From Ramlibacter algicola (GTDB lineage: Bacteria > Pseudomonadota > Gammaproteobacteria > Burkholderiales > Burkholderiaceae_C), in NCBI RefSeq assembly GCF_016641735.1, contig NZ_JAEDAO010000001.1:868001-932000 (forward strand): a DNA stretch of 64,000 nt, read 5' to 3'. The notes below the pieces were generated by a model. The model was not told the origin of the DNA, searched no databases, and saw only the letters and a program-made list of their open reading frames with translations. Below are positions 38,682 to 47,349 of this stretch, one piece after another (the first letter of the stretch is position 1; each line of letters begins with the position of its first letter). The position numbers and the translations under genes were made by a program.

Positions 38682-39680
38682 ATGTCAAAGGTCAAGCCAG
38701 CGCCCCTGCCGCCCGACACCGTCATCGGTGGCTACCGCGTCGTGCGCAAGCTTTCGGCCGGCGGCTTCGGCGTCGTGTACCTGGCCGTGGACAACGAAGG
38801 CCAGCAGGTCGCGATCAAGGAATACCTCCCCGCTTCGCTCGCCGGCCGCGCGCCCGGCGAATTGCTGCCGCAGGTGCAGCCCGAAAAACTCTCCCTGTAC
38901 CGCCTCGGCCTGAAGTCCTTCTTCGAGGAAGGCCGCTCGCTCGCGCAGATCTCGCACGCCTCGGTCGTCAGCGTGCTGAACTTCTTCCGCGAGAACGAGA
39001 CCGTCTACATGGTGATGAACTACCTGGAGGGGGCGACCCTGCAGGACTTCATCATCACCGCGCGCGAACTGAAGAAGCAGAAGGTCTTCCGCGAGTCGAC
39101 CATTCGCTCGCTGTTCGACGAGATCCTGCGCGGCCTGCGCATCGTGCACCAGCACAAGATGCTGCACCTGGACATCAAGCCGGCCAACATCTTCATCACC
39201 GACGACAACAAGGCGGTGATGATCGATTTCGGCGCCGCGCGCGAAGTGCTGTCCAAGGAAGGCAACTTCATCCGCCCGATGTACACGCCCGGCTTCGCCG
39301 CGCCGGAGATGTACCGCCGCGATTCGTCGATGGGGCCGTGGACCGACATCTACGCCATCGGCGCATGCATCTACGCCTGCATGCAGGGCTACCCGCCCAA
39401 CGACGCGCCGCAGCGCCTCGAGAAGGACCGGCTCGCGCTCGCGCTCTCGCGCCTGCGCGGTATCTACTCGGACAACCTGATCGAGGTGGTGGAGTGGTGC
39501 ATGTCGCTCGATCCGCTGTCGCGCCCGCAATCGGTCTTCGCGCTGCAGAAGGAACTCAGCCGCGAAGGCGAGCGCCGCTACACCAAGCTGTCGGTGGGCG
39601 AGAAGATGCGGCTGCAGTTCGACAACATGGTCGCCGACGGACGCCGCAAGACCACCGGCGCCGGCGTGAAGACCAAGTAA
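38682..39680 (+). CDS. Serine/threonine protein kinase (Hanks type)
   Basis: 332 residues, soluble. Glycine loop LSAGGFGVVYLA (25-36), ATP Lys46 in VAIKEY, catalytic loop HLDIKPANIF (162-171), metal site DFG (182-184) and an APE-like AAPEMY are intact. The catalytic loop has HLD rather than HRD, so this is a non-RD kinase that may not need activation-loop phosphorylation. It ends 10 bp before the PP2C phosphatase gene, a natural antagonist pair. C-terminal to the kinase domain is only a short basic tail; no membrane anchor or sensor domain. Confidence 0.92.
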   Translation: MSKVKPAPLPPDTVIGGYRVVRKLSAGGFGVVYLAVDNEGQQVAIKEYLPASLAGRAPGELLPQVQPEKLSLYRLGLKSFFEEGRSLAQISHASVVSVLNFFRENETVYMVMNYLEGATLQDFIITARELKKQKVFRESTIRSLFDEILRGLRIVHQHKMLHLDIKPANIFITDDNKAVMIDFGAAREVLSKEGNFIRPMYTPGFAAPEMYRRDSSMGPWTDIYAIGACIYACMQGYPPNDAPQRLEKDRLALALSRLRGIYSDNLIEVVEWCMSLDPLSRPQSVFALQKELSREGERRYTKLSVGEKMRLQFDNMVADGRRKTTGAGVKTK

Positions 39681-39690
39681 CGGGGGCACC

Positions 39691-40593
39691 ATGAAGTTCT
39701 CCGTCTTCCAGACCAGCCGCAAGGGCGGCCGCGAAAAGAACGAAGACCGCATGGGCTACTGCTACACGCGGGAGTCCGGGCTGTTCGCGCTCGCCGATGG
39801 CATGGGCGGCCACCCCGAGGGCGAGGTCGCCGCGCAGCTGGCGCTGCAGACCGTCTCGGCGCTGTACCAGAAGGAAGCGCGTCCCGTCGTGCGCGACCCC
39901 ACCGAATTCCTCACCGTGGCCCTGATGGCCGCGCACCACCAGATCATCCGCTACGCGGGCGAGAAGGGCATGCTGGACACGCCGCGCACCACGCTGGTGG
40001 CCTGCATCCTGCAGGGCACGTCGGCCACCTGGGTGCACTGCGGCGACTCGCGGCTGTACGTCGTGCGCGAAGGCGAGCTGCTGACGCGCACGCGCGACCA
40101 CTCGTACATCGAGCAGGCCAGCGCCGGCGTCATTCGCATGCAGCAGGTCAACCGCAACATCCTGTTCACCTGCCTGGGCTCTCCCACCAAGCCGGTGTTC
40201 GACGTCACCGGCCCCATCACGCTGCAGCAGGGCGACAAGATGCTCCTGTGCTCCGACGGGCTCTGGAGCTCGGTCACCGACCAGGACATCGTGCGCGAGC
40301 TGAGCACCAAGACCGTCCATGACGCGGTGCCCGACCTGGTGGAACTGGCGCTGCGCAACGGCGGCCCCGGCAGCGACAACGTCACGGTGCTGGCCCTCGA
40401 GTGGGAGACGCCTGACGTCTTCGAGTCCACGCATGGCGTGTCCACCGACAGCATCTCCGACGGCGTGTTCGCCTCCACGATCCAGGCGGGCGTGATGGAC
40501 ACGCTGATCGACGACCTGGACGACGCAGCCATCGAGCGCTCCATCGCCGAAATCAACGAGGCGATCAAGCGCTCGGCCGCGCGCAAGGGATAA
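39691..40593 (+). CDS. PP2C-family protein phosphatase
   Basis: 300 residues. Metal-binding motifs are intact: KNEDRMG (16-22), [13 protein letters not shown] (Asp36), [17 protein letters not shown] and [10 protein letters not shown]. It should reverse the action of the kinase encoded 10 bp upstream. The last 60 residues, after the catalytic core, are acidic and Asp/Ile-rich. rph follows 11 bp downstream, so the pair is probably cotranscribed with rph-rdgB-hemW. Confidence 0.93.
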   Translation: MKFSVFQTSRKGGREKNEDRMGYCYTRESGLFALADGMGGHPEGEVAAQLALQTVSALYQKEARPVVRDPTEFLTVALMAAHHQIIRYAGEKGMLDTPRTTLVACILQGTSATWVHCGDSRLYVVREGELLTRTRDHSYIEQASAGVIRMQQVNRNILFTCLGSPTKPVFDVTGPITLQQGDKMLLCSDGLWSSVTDQDIVRELSTKTVHDAVPDLVELALRNGGPGSDNVTVLALEWETPDVFESTHGVSTDSISDGVFASTIQAGVMDTLIDDLDDAAIERSIAEINEAIKRSAARKG

Positions 40594-40604
40594 AGTCCCG
40601 CCCC

Positions 40605-41330
40605 ATGGCTTTCCAGAGAACCGGCGGTCGCGCCGCCGACCAGCTTCGTCCCGTGCGCATCACGCGCGGCTTCACCATCCATGCCGAGGGCTCGGTCCTG
40701 ATCGAGTTCGGCCAGACCCGCGTGCTGTGCACCGCCTCCGTCGAGGAGAAGGTGCCGCCGCACAAGCGCGGTTCCGGCGAAGGCTGGGTCACGGCCGAAT
40801 ACGGCATGCTGCCGCGCGCCACCCACACGCGCGGTGACCGCGAAGCGGCGCGCGGCAAGCAGAGCGGCCGCACGCAGGAGATCCAGCGCCTCATCGGCCG
40901 CTCGCTGCGCGCCGTGTTCGACCTGAAGAAGCTGGGCGAGCGCACCATCCACCTCGACTGCGACGTGCTGCAGGCCGACGGCGGCACGCGCACGGCCGCG
41001 ATCACCGGCGCCTTCGTCGCCGCGCAGGACGCCGTGACCAAGCTGATGACCACTGGCAAGCTCGCGCACTCGCCGATCACCGGCCCCGTCGCCGCCATTT
41101 CCGTCGGCATCGTCGAAGGCACGCCGCTTCTGGACCTCGAGTACGTCGAGGACGTGGACTGCGACACCGACATGAACGTCGTGATGACCGGCGCGGGCCA
41201 CTACGTGGAAGTTCAGGGCACGGCCGAGGGCGTCGCGTTCACGCGCGCCGAGATGGACCAGCTGCTGCGCCTGGCCGAGCAGGGCATCGCCGAGCTGGTC
41301 TCGATGCAGTCCAAAGCCTTGGCCGCCTGA
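40605..41330 (+). CDS. rph: Ribonuclease PH
   Basis: 241 residues. A phosphorolytic 3'-5' exonuclease that trims tRNA 3' ends. Motifs: RPVRIT-type N terminus ([10 protein letters not shown]), [19 protein letters not shown], the Arg-rich [16 protein letters not shown], and the phosphate site [13 protein letters not shown]. It is followed 33 bp later by rdgB, as in many proteobacteria. Confidence 0.97.
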   Translation: MAFQRTGGRAADQLRPVRITRGFTIHAEGSVLIEFGQTRVLCTASVEEKVPPHKRGSGEGWVTAEYGMLPRATHTRGDREAARGKQSGRTQEIQRLIGRSLRAVFDLKKLGERTIHLDCDVLQADGGTRTAAITGAFVAAQDAVTKLMTTGKLAHSPITGPVAAISVGIVEGTPLLDLEYVEDVDCDTDMNVVMTGAGHYVEVQGTAEGVAFTRAEMDQLLRLAEQGIAELVSMQSKALAA

Positions 41331-41363
41331 GGTCGTCGCCTTGGCGGCGACAATCGCGGGTCC

Positions 41364-41969
41364 ATGGTGTCCCGCATCGTCCTCGCCTCCAACAACCGCG
41401 GCAAGCTCGCCGAGCTGCAGGCGATGTTCGCGCCGCTCGGCGTCGAACTGGTGCGGCAGGCCGACCTCGGCATCCCGGAAGCCGAGGAGCCGTTCCGCAC
41501 CTTTCTCGAGAACGCGCTCGCCAAGGCGCGGCACGCTGCGCAGCACAGCGGCTTGCCGGCGCTGGCGGATGACGCGGGCCTTTGCGTCGACGCGTTCGGC
41601 GGCCTGCCCGGGGTCGACACCGCGTATTACGCGACGCAGTTCGGCTACCCGAAGGGCGATGACAACAACGTGAAGGCGCTGCTCGAGCAGATGCGCGGCA
41701 TCGGCAACCGCCGCGCCGCGCTCGTGAGCACGCTGGTGGGCGTGCGTTCGCCGCAGGATCCCGAGCCGCTGGTGGCCGTCGGCCGCGCCGTGGGCGAGGT
41801 CACCGAAGCGCCGCGCGGCGAGCACGGGTTCGGATTCGATCCCGTGATGTTCATCCCGCGCTTCGGCAAGACGTTCGCGGAACTGCCGCCGGAGATGAAG
41901 AACGCGAACAGCCACCGCGGCCAGGCCGCGCGCCAGATGGTCGACCTGATCCGGGAGCGCTGGCTGTGA
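41364..41969 (+). CDS. rdgB: Non-canonical purine NTP pyrophosphatase
   Basis: 201 residues, HAM1/RdgB family. It hydrolyses ITP, dITP and XTP to keep deaminated purines out of nucleic acids. SNNRGKLAEL at the N terminus, DDAGLCVDAFGG, and GFGFDPVMFIP are intact. Its stop overlaps the hemW GTG start by 4 bp. Confidence 0.96.
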   Translation: MVSRIVLASNNRGKLAELQAMFAPLGVELVRQADLGIPEAEEPFRTFLENALAKARHAAQHSGLPALADDAGLCVDAFGGLPGVDTAYYATQFGYPKGDDNNVKALLEQMRGIGNRRAALVSTLVGVRSPQDPEPLVAVGRAVGEVTEAPRGEHGFGFDPVMFIPRFGKTFAELPPEMKNANSHRGQAARQMVDLIRERWL

Positions 41970-43159
41970 GCGCCACGCTGGACATGGACCGCTACCTTCG
42001 GCCCGGGCTGCTGCAACTGCCCGCGTTGCCGCCGCTGTCGGTGTACGTGCACCTGCCGTGGTGCCTGCGCAAGTGCCCGTACTGCGACTTCAACTCGCAC
42101 GAGCTGCGCGGCGACGTGCCGCAGCAGCGCTACCTCGACGCGGTGCTGGCGGACCTCGAGGCGTCACTGCCGCTGGTGTGGGGCCGCACGGTGCACAGCA
42201 TCTTCATCGGCGGCGGCACCCCCAGCCTGTTCTCGCCGGACGCCATTGCCCGCCTGGTGAGCGACCTGCGCGCGCGGCTCAAGCTGGAGCCGCTGTGCGA
42301 GATCACGCTGGAGGCGAACCCGGGCACGTTCGAGAAGGACCGCTTCCGCGGCTACCGCGACGCCGGCATCACGCGCCTGTCCATCGGCGTGCAAAGCTTC
42401 GACGACCAGCGGCTGAAGGCGCTGGGCCGCGTGCACGATCGAGCGCAGGCTATCGCCGCCGCCGAGGAAGCCGCGACCGCGTTCGAGACCTTCAACCTCG
42501 ACCTGATGTACGCCTTGCCGGGGCAGGACATCGCGGCGCTGGAACAGGACCTCACGCAGGCGCTCGCGTTGATGCCGCCGCACCTGTCGGTGTACCACCT
42601 GACCATCGAGCCGAACACGGTCTTCGCCAAGTTCCCGCCGCAGGTGCCCGAGGACGACGTCGCGTACGCGATGCTCGATCGCATCACGGAGATGACGGGC
42701 GCCGCGGGCCTGCAGCGCTACGAGGTTTCCGCATACGCCAAGCCCGGCCACGGCTGCAGGCACAACCTGAACTACTGGGAGTTCGGCGACTACCTCGGGC
42801 TGGGTGCGGGCGCGCACGGCAAGCTGAGCTTCCCGCATCGCGTCGTGCGCCAGATCCGCTACCGCGAGCCACAGCTGTACATGCAGAACGCGCTGGCCGG
42901 CCGCGCGATCGCGCAGGACGAGGAAGTGCCGCGCGCGCAGCTGCCGTTCGAGTTCATGCTGAACGCCTTGCGACTCAAGGGCGGCTTCGCGCTGCAGTCG
43001 TTCTTCGAGCGCACCGGGCAGCCGCTGTCGGCCATCGAGGGCGCACTGGCGGAAGGCGAGCGCAAGGGACTGCTGGTGCGCGATGCGGGGTGGGTGCGCC
43101 CGACCGAGCGCGGCTTCGATTTCCTCAGCGACCTGCAGTCGCTGTTCCTGCCCGCCTGA
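41966..43159 (+). CDS. hemW: Radical SAM heme chaperone HemW
   Basis: 397 residues from a GTG coupled to rdgB. HemW binds heme and a [4Fe-4S] cluster and inserts heme into respiratory proteins; it is often mis-named HemN. The radical-SAM cysteines are in PWCLRKCPYC (Cys33, Cys37, Cys40). IGGGTPSLF, SIGVQSF and the HemW-specific HNLNYWEFGDYLGLGAGA are present, and the extra N-terminal Cys of true HemN is absent. Confidence 0.95.
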   Translation: MSATLDMDRYLRPGLLQLPALPPLSVYVHLPWCLRKCPYCDFNSHELRGDVPQQRYLDAVLADLEASLPLVWGRTVHSIFIGGGTPSLFSPDAIARLVSDLRARLKLEPLCEITLEANPGTFEKDRFRGYRDAGITRLSIGVQSFDDQRLKALGRVHDRAQAIAAAEEAATAFETFNLDLMYALPGQDIAALEQDLTQALALMPPHLSVYHLTIEPNTVFAKFPPQVPEDDVAYAMLDRITEMTGAAGLQRYEVSAYAKPGHGCRHNLNYWEFGDYLGLGAGAHGKLSFPHRVVRQIRYREPQLYMQNALAGRAIAQDEEVPRAQLPFEFMLNALRLKGGFALQSFFERTGQPLSAIEGALAEGERKGLLVRDAGWVRPTERGFDFLSDLQSLFLPA

Positions 43160-43486
43160 TCAGCGCGCGGCGTGGGCGTTGCCCTGCGGCGGCCGCCCGA
43201 GGTGCGGCAGGACGCTCGCGGAGCCCTGGCCGGATCGGCCGTGCTGGCCGATGGCGCCGTACCACTCGCGCTGGCCCGCATGGAGGTGCACGCCCGAGCG
43301 CGGACCGCTCCAGGCGCGCGACCGGGCGACCGCTTCGCGGGCATCGTCGGCCGACAGCCCGGTGGCGGACTCGACCGCGGACGCGGCCTCGGCCGGCGAC
43401 GCCCCGTTGGCACGCAGGAACTCGAGGGCCTTCCCCAGCGGCAGGCCTTGGTCGAGCGCGTCCCGCAACGTGTCGTGGTAGCTCAC
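43160..43486 (-). CDS. Small hypothetical protein
   Basis: 108 residues from a GTG at 43486. Residues 1-60 read as a helical domain (TLRDALDQGLPLGKALEFLR, ASPAEAASAVESATGLSADDAREAVARS) of the kind that recurs as short helix-turn-helix-like repeats; the C-terminal 45 residues are Gly/His-rich and probably unstructured. It abuts the hemW stop with no gap. The start lacks a strong ribosome-binding site, and the gene is the least certain of this part. No function recognised. Confidence 0.6.
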   Translation of the reverse strand: MSYHDTLRDALDQGLPLGKALEFLRANGASPAEAASAVESATGLSADDAREAVARSRAWSGPRSGVHLHAGQREWYGAIGQHGRSGQGSASVLPHLGRPPQGNAHAAR

Positions 43487-43551
43487 GCAGTCATTGTGCC
43501 CGACGGTTGGCGAATGCCAAGCTCGACGGCAGCGGGTGTGCTGGCGGCTCC

Positions 43552-43557
43552 TACAAT
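43552..43557 (+). promoter_or_regulatory. -10 box of tRNA-Ser
   Basis: TACAAT, preceded by TCC, ends 10 bp before the tRNA 5' end. Same element and spacing as the CAU tRNA at 26007. No clear -35. Confidence 0.5.
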
Positions 43558-43567
43558 CCACGCGGCC

Positions 43568-43655
43568 GGAGACTTGGGGGAGCGGTTTAACCCAGCGGTC
43601 TTGAAAACCGCCGGCCCGCAAGGGCCCGTGAGTTCGAATCTCACAGTCTCCGCCA
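43568..43655 (+). tRNA. tRNA-Ser (TGA anticodon)
   Basis: 88 nt with encoded CCA, a class II tRNA. Acceptor GGAGACT/AGTCTCC, G73, anticodon loop CTTGAAA (TGA), a long variable arm (GGCCCGCAAGGGCCC region) and T-arm GTGAG/CTCAC are all seen. It faces the stop codon of the lipoprotein gene 15 bp away. Confidence 0.95.
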
Positions 43656-43670
43656 GCCGGCTTCCCCGCC

Positions 43671-45257
43671 TCAGCGCACCACCGCGTACAGCCGCGCATT
43701 GCTTACGGCATAGACGGCGCCGTCCGCACCGACCGCGGTCGGCGTGTACGCCTGGCCGAGCCCGGAGTTCAGCTGGATCTGCTGGCTGAAGGTGTTGGTC
43801 GCCAGGTTCCAGCGGTAGAGGATGCCGTCCTCGTTGTTGGCCAGGATGGACCGCGTGGCCGGGTCGACCGCCATCGTGTTGATGCACCACTCCTCGCGCG
43901 CGCCAGCAGGCCCGCCGGCCGCCAGCGTCGGCGACAGGATCTTGAGCACCTCGCGCATGATCGTGCGGCCCGAGATCGGGTCGATCTGCGTGGCCGACGG
44001 ATCGATCACGGCGAGTTCGTTCTGCCCGGTGCCGGTCCCCACGCCGGCGTAATCGTTGTACTTGAGCGCCAGCAGGTAGCTGGACGGCCCCGTGTACGAG
44101 GGCACCATGCTCGCGGGCACCAGCGAGGGCGTCACGTCCCAGCCGAAGCCGCCGGGCACGGACTGCGTCGCGAGCGTTGCGTCGAAGTGCAGCAGCCAGC
44201 CGCGCGCGTTGTGCTGGCCGAACGTGCTTTCCAGGACGCCGAAGTAGACGTGGCCGTCCGGCCCCACGACCGGCGACGACGTCGCGGTGTCGCTCACGCG
44301 GGCCGGCAAGCCGGTCGCCGGATCCACCAGCGCGGCTCTTCCCTTCACCGCCAGCGTCGTGCTGTCCAGCGCGAGCAGGTAGCCCTTCTGCGTGACACCA
44401 GCCTGCGCCGCGGCGTTCACCGCGACGTACAGCGTCGAGCCATCGGGCGACAGCGCCGGCGCGCTGTTCATGGCCGCCTTCACGATCGCCGGGTCCGCAG
44501 CCGCGGTGGCCGCGGAGATCCAGCGGCCGGTCCCGTTCGCATCGATGCGGGCGATGCCGCCCACCAGGCCCTGCGCATTGGCGCCGGTGACCAGGAAGCC
44601 GAAGAACAGGTTGCCTTGCGCATCGCTCGTGACCGGCGTGTCGATGAACACGCTGCCGTCCAGCGCCGGGTCGGGCTGCGCTCCGTAGAAGGCCAACGAC
44701 TGGGTCGCCGAAGTCGCGTCGTCGGCGCTCTCGCGCACGACGACCTTGCCGCCCGCGCCGGGAATCACGACGCGGCCCGCGGGCGTGATCGTCGCGTTGA
44801 AGCTCGGGAACCACTGGCTGGCAGGCGCGACGTAGTCGCTCGCCAGCGACCACAGCAGCGCGCCGGTGCCGCCCGAACGGCCCTCGACCCGGAACCCGCC
44901 GGCGGCGCCGGTCTTCACGGGGACCACGACGGTGTTGCGCCCGCTGATCACCGGCGAGCCGTAATGGGCCAGCAGCGAGCCGTTCGTCTGGTACTGCGGC
45001 ACCTCGTCGACCGGCGTGCTCCACGCGATGCGGTTCAGGTCCTGCGTCGCGATCGCGGCGACGGCCGTGTGCTGCGCGTCATGGCCGAACGAGAGCCACG
45101 GCGGACCATTCACTTCCGGCCCGGGAGCGGCGCCGGGCGGTGGTGCGGTCGCGCCGCCGCCGTCCCCGCCGCCCCCTCCACCGCCACAGGCGGCAAAGGC
45201 GAGAACGGCGGCCGCCAAGGCAGGCCGCCACCAACGGAAGGCGATCGTGGGCGTCAT
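43671..45257 (-). CDS. Beta-propeller (PQQ-repeat-like) lipoprotein
   Basis: 528 residues. Signal peptide with lipobox FAAC (Cys24), then a Gly-rich linker, so a lipid-anchored envelope protein. The body contains recurring beta-blade patterns (GTGALLWSLASDYVAP, KGYLLALDSTTLAVKGRA, SPVVGPDGHVYFGVLE, DGILYRWNLATNTF) resembling PQQ/outer-membrane-protein-assembly-type propellers. The propeller may bind a partner protein or ligand; the catalytic residues of quinoprotein dehydrogenases are not evident. Monocistronic; stop codon faces tRNA-Ser. Confidence 0.8.
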   Translation of the reverse strand: MTPTIAFRWWRPALAAAVLAFAACGGGGGGGDGGGATAPPPGAAPGPEVNGPPWLSFGHDAQHTAVAAIATQDLNRIAWSTPVDEVPQYQTNGSLLAHYGSPVISGRNTVVVPVKTGAAGGFRVEGRSGGTGALLWSLASDYVAPASQWFPSFNATITPAGRVVIPGAGGKVVVRESADDATSATQSLAFYGAQPDPALDGSVFIDTPVTSDAQGNLFFGFLVTGANAQGLVGGIARIDANGTGRWISAATAAADPAIVKAAMNSAPALSPDGSTLYVAVNAAAQAGVTQKGYLLALDSTTLAVKGRAALVDPATGLPARVSDTATSSPVVGPDGHVYFGVLESTFGQHNARGWLLHFDATLATQSVPGGFGWDVTPSLVPASMVPSYTGPSSYLLALKYNDYAGVGTGTGQNELAVIDPSATQIDPISGRTIMREVLKILSPTLAAGGPAGAREEWCINTMAVDPATRSILANNEDGILYRWNLATNTFSQQIQLNSGLGQAYTPTAVGADGAVYAVSNARLYAVVR

Positions 45258-45308
45258 GCCGGCAGCATACGTCCGCGCCGGCGTCTCAGGGGACCCGCAA
45301 TGAACCGA

Positions 45309-45324
45309 GGCCGCTTCGGCGGCC
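45309..45324 (-). repeat. GC hairpin downstream of the hemerythrin gene
   Basis: GGCCGC and GCGGCC enclose a TTCG tetraloop, a very stable small hairpin starting 8 bp after the hemerythrin stop. There is no T-run, so it is more likely an mRNA 3'-end stabiliser or rho-associated hairpin than an intrinsic terminator. Confidence 0.45.
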
Positions 45325-45332
45325 AGCGGGTG

Positions 45333-45959
45333 TCAATGGCCCCAGCGTCCGGGGTTCAGCCACGCTGTGCGGCCGCCCTGCGAGGGCGCCGAAGCGCGGC
45401 GCGCGAGCAGGATGCCGCCGGCGGCTGCGAGCGCCCCCGCCGCCGCGAACATGGTGCCGGTGCTCATCGAACGCGCCATGCTGCCGGCCAGTTCGCCGCT
45501 GCGCGGGCCGAGCAGCTGCAGGCGACGCTTGGTCATGCGCGCGCCCATCTCCGATAGCTGGCCGGCGAGCAGGCGCTCCGCCTTGGGCAGCAGCTGCGTC
45601 TCCTCGTCGGCCACGTGGTGCATCACGGTGCGCATCAGCTCGAACAGCGTGGTGTCGAACGCGGGATCAGTCGGCTGCAGCGCGCGCAGCCGGGCGATCA
45701 GGTCGCGCATCTCGTCGTGTTCGGGCTTGGCCTTGTCCAGCGTCTCGTCGGGCGACACCTCGCGCATCGCCGGATAGAAGATTTCCTCCTCCAGCTGCGC
45801 ATGGACCTCGAGCGCCAGGCAGATGTTGTCCACCAGGCCCTTCTTCACGCGTGCCGGCGTGTCCACCTGGTACTGGTGGAACGCGGCCAGCACGTGCGTG
45901 TGGTCCATGCGGATCATGCTGGTGATCGACGGCGACATCTTTCCGAGCATCGTGGTCAT
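45333..45959 (-). CDS. Hemerythrin-like HHE protein with C-terminal membrane segment
   Basis: 208 residues from the ATG at 45959, which has AAGGAG; a GTG at 45983 overlapping the glycosyltransferase stop (GTGA) is possible but has no such site. The HHE four-helix bundle holds the diiron ligands: RMDHTHV, EVHAQLEEEIFYP, KPEHDEM and HHVADEETQLLP. The domain binds O2 or NO or senses iron. Residues about 172-190 (TMFAAAGALAAAGGILLA) form one hydrophobic helix, a likely membrane anchor. Cotranscribed with the upstream glycosyltransferase. Confidence 0.88.
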   Translation of the reverse strand: MTTMLGKMSPSITSMIRMDHTHVLAAFHQYQVDTPARVKKGLVDNICLALEVHAQLEEEIFYPAMREVSPDETLDKAKPEHDEMRDLIARLRALQPTDPAFDTTLFELMRTVMHHVADEETQLLPKAERLLAGQLSEMGARMTKRRLQLLGPRSGELAGSMARSMSTGTMFAAAGALAAAGGILLARRASAPSQGGRTAWLNPGRWGH

Positions 45960-45979
45960 GGGGTTCTCCTTGCGTTCGC

Positions 45980-47128
45980 TCACGCGACCTTGGCGTCGAG
46001 GTCCGCGTCCTCTTCGGCCGATTCATCGACTTCACCGGCGCGGTCCGCGGCTTCGATCAGGTCCGCCATCGCCTGGGCCGTCTTGTCCCAGGACGTGCGG
46101 GCGATCGCCTGCGCGAGCTCGTCGGCATGCCGCGCACGCTGCTCGGGCGTGCGCGCGAGGATCGATTCGCACGCGGCGATGTAGTCCTCGGGCGTGTCGG
46201 CGATCGATACCACGTGGCCGTACGGCTCGACGACGTCGCGGATGGACGTGCTCACCGACGGGCGCCCGCAAGCCATGTACTCGAGCATCTTGGTCGGGCT
46301 GATGAAGCGCGTGGCTTCGTTCAGCGCGAACGGCATGAGGCACACGTCCCATCCGTTGATGAACGCGGGCAGGTCGGCATAGCCCTGCTGCCCCAGCCAG
46401 TGGATGTTCGCGTGCCGCGGCAGCCCGTTCGGGTCGATCTTCACGACCGGCCCGACCATGACGATCTGCCACTCGGGGTGCGCCCTGGCCATCGCGTCGA
46501 CCAGGTCCATGTTGATCCGCTCGTCGATCACGCCGCAGTAGCCCAGGCGCGGGCGCGGCAGCGCGGCCTGCAGCGCGTGGTCGCTGGTGCCCTTCTTGAA
46601 GTGCCCGGCGTCGACGCTGCTGGGGAAGCAGTGCACGCTCGGGTGACGCCCCTTCTTCGCGTTGTAGAGGCTCGGGCCGCCGGTGAACACCAGGTCCGCC
46701 TCCTTGAACAGCACGTTCTCGCGCGGCAGCAACTGCTTGGGTGCGTGCTTGAACAGGGCGAGCTCGTCCATGCAGTCGTACACGATGCCGCGCGGGTCGA
46801 GCTCGGCGGCCAGCGGCACCGCCATCGGCGTGTAGAACCAGATCCAGTAGTCCTCGATGCGCTCCTGGCGGATCGCATCGGCGATGAAGTCCTGCAGCAC
46901 CGAGATGTGCTCGTCGTGGAAGCCGGGCGCCGAGCCCGACACGTGCGGGCGCCAGACCTGCACGCCGTCGGCGGGCGAAAATTTCTCCAGGCGCTGTTCG
47001 GCTTCACCCAGCATCGGCTCCTCGATGAACACCACGCGCCAGCGCGACGCGAGCCGCGACAGGATGTGCTGCGGGCGCTGGTAGACGAAGTTCCAGCGCA
47101 GGTGCGAGAAGACGATGAGCGTTTGCAT
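45980..47128 (-). CDS. Glycosyltransferase (GT-B fold, GT4-like)
   Basis: 382 residues. It begins with FSHLRWNFVYQRPQHILSRLA, typical of a group of bacterial glycosyltransferase-family-1 proteins, and has the C-terminal nucleotide-sugar domain ending in PTKMLEYMACGRPSVSTSI with the conserved Glu. It probably transfers a sugar onto an exopolysaccharide or lipid; donor and acceptor are unknown. The C terminus is an acidic tail. No other polysaccharide genes lie near. Its stop overlaps a potential GTG start of the hemerythrin gene. Confidence 0.85.
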   Translation of the reverse strand: MQTLIVFSHLRWNFVYQRPQHILSRLASRWRVVFIEEPMLGEAEQRLEKFSPADGVQVWRPHVSGSAPGFHDEHISVLQDFIADAIRQERIEDYWIWFYTPMAVPLAAELDPRGIVYDCMDELALFKHAPKQLLPRENVLFKEADLVFTGGPSLYNAKKGRHPSVHCFPSSVDAGHFKKGTSDHALQAALPRPRLGYCGVIDERINMDLVDAMARAHPEWQIVMVGPVVKIDPNGLPRHANIHWLGQQGYADLPAFINGWDVCLMPFALNEATRFISPTKMLEYMACGRPSVSTSIRDVVEPYGHVVSIADTPEDYIAACESILARTPEQRARHADELAQAIARTSWDKTAQAMADLIEAADRAGEVDESAEEDADLDAKVA

Positions 47129-47289
47129 GGGGGAGGACTCCTGGCTTTCGGTGGTGTGTTCGGGGCGCTTCGGTGGCGCGACGCCGGACGATCATGCCGA
47201 GGAGCAAGGAATCTCCCTGTAGGAACAAGGCGGTTTTGCCTGCGCTTTCCGAGCACCACGCGTGCGCAGGCACGCATCGAGCGCACGTG

Positions 47290-47323
47290 CACGCGCCCGG
47301 CATGCGCGCATGCCGGGCGCGTG
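47290..47323. repeat. 34-bp perfect palindrome
   Basis: An uninterrupted self-complementary sequence centred between 47306 and 47307; each arm is 17 bp and starts CACGCGCCCGGCATGCG. It lies 27 bp downstream of the stop of the small protein gene 47350-47580 and about 160 bp upstream of the glycosyltransferase start, both on the minus strand. In RNA it would fold into a very long GC hairpin; no T-run follows. Confidence 0.7.
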
Positions 47324-47349
47324 GTCGCGAGGTCGTTGCCGCGCGCGGC

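Noticed and set aside
41966..43159. Coproporphyrinogen dehydrogenase HemN
   Set aside because: HNLNYW and the Cys pattern are those of HemW; the HemN-specific extra Cys is missing.
45980..45983. GTG at 45983 as the hemerythrin start (GTGA overlap with the glycosyltransferase)
   Set aside because: Possible, but AAGGAG is placed for the ATG at 45959 and the extra eight residues are not family-like; kept as an alternative only.
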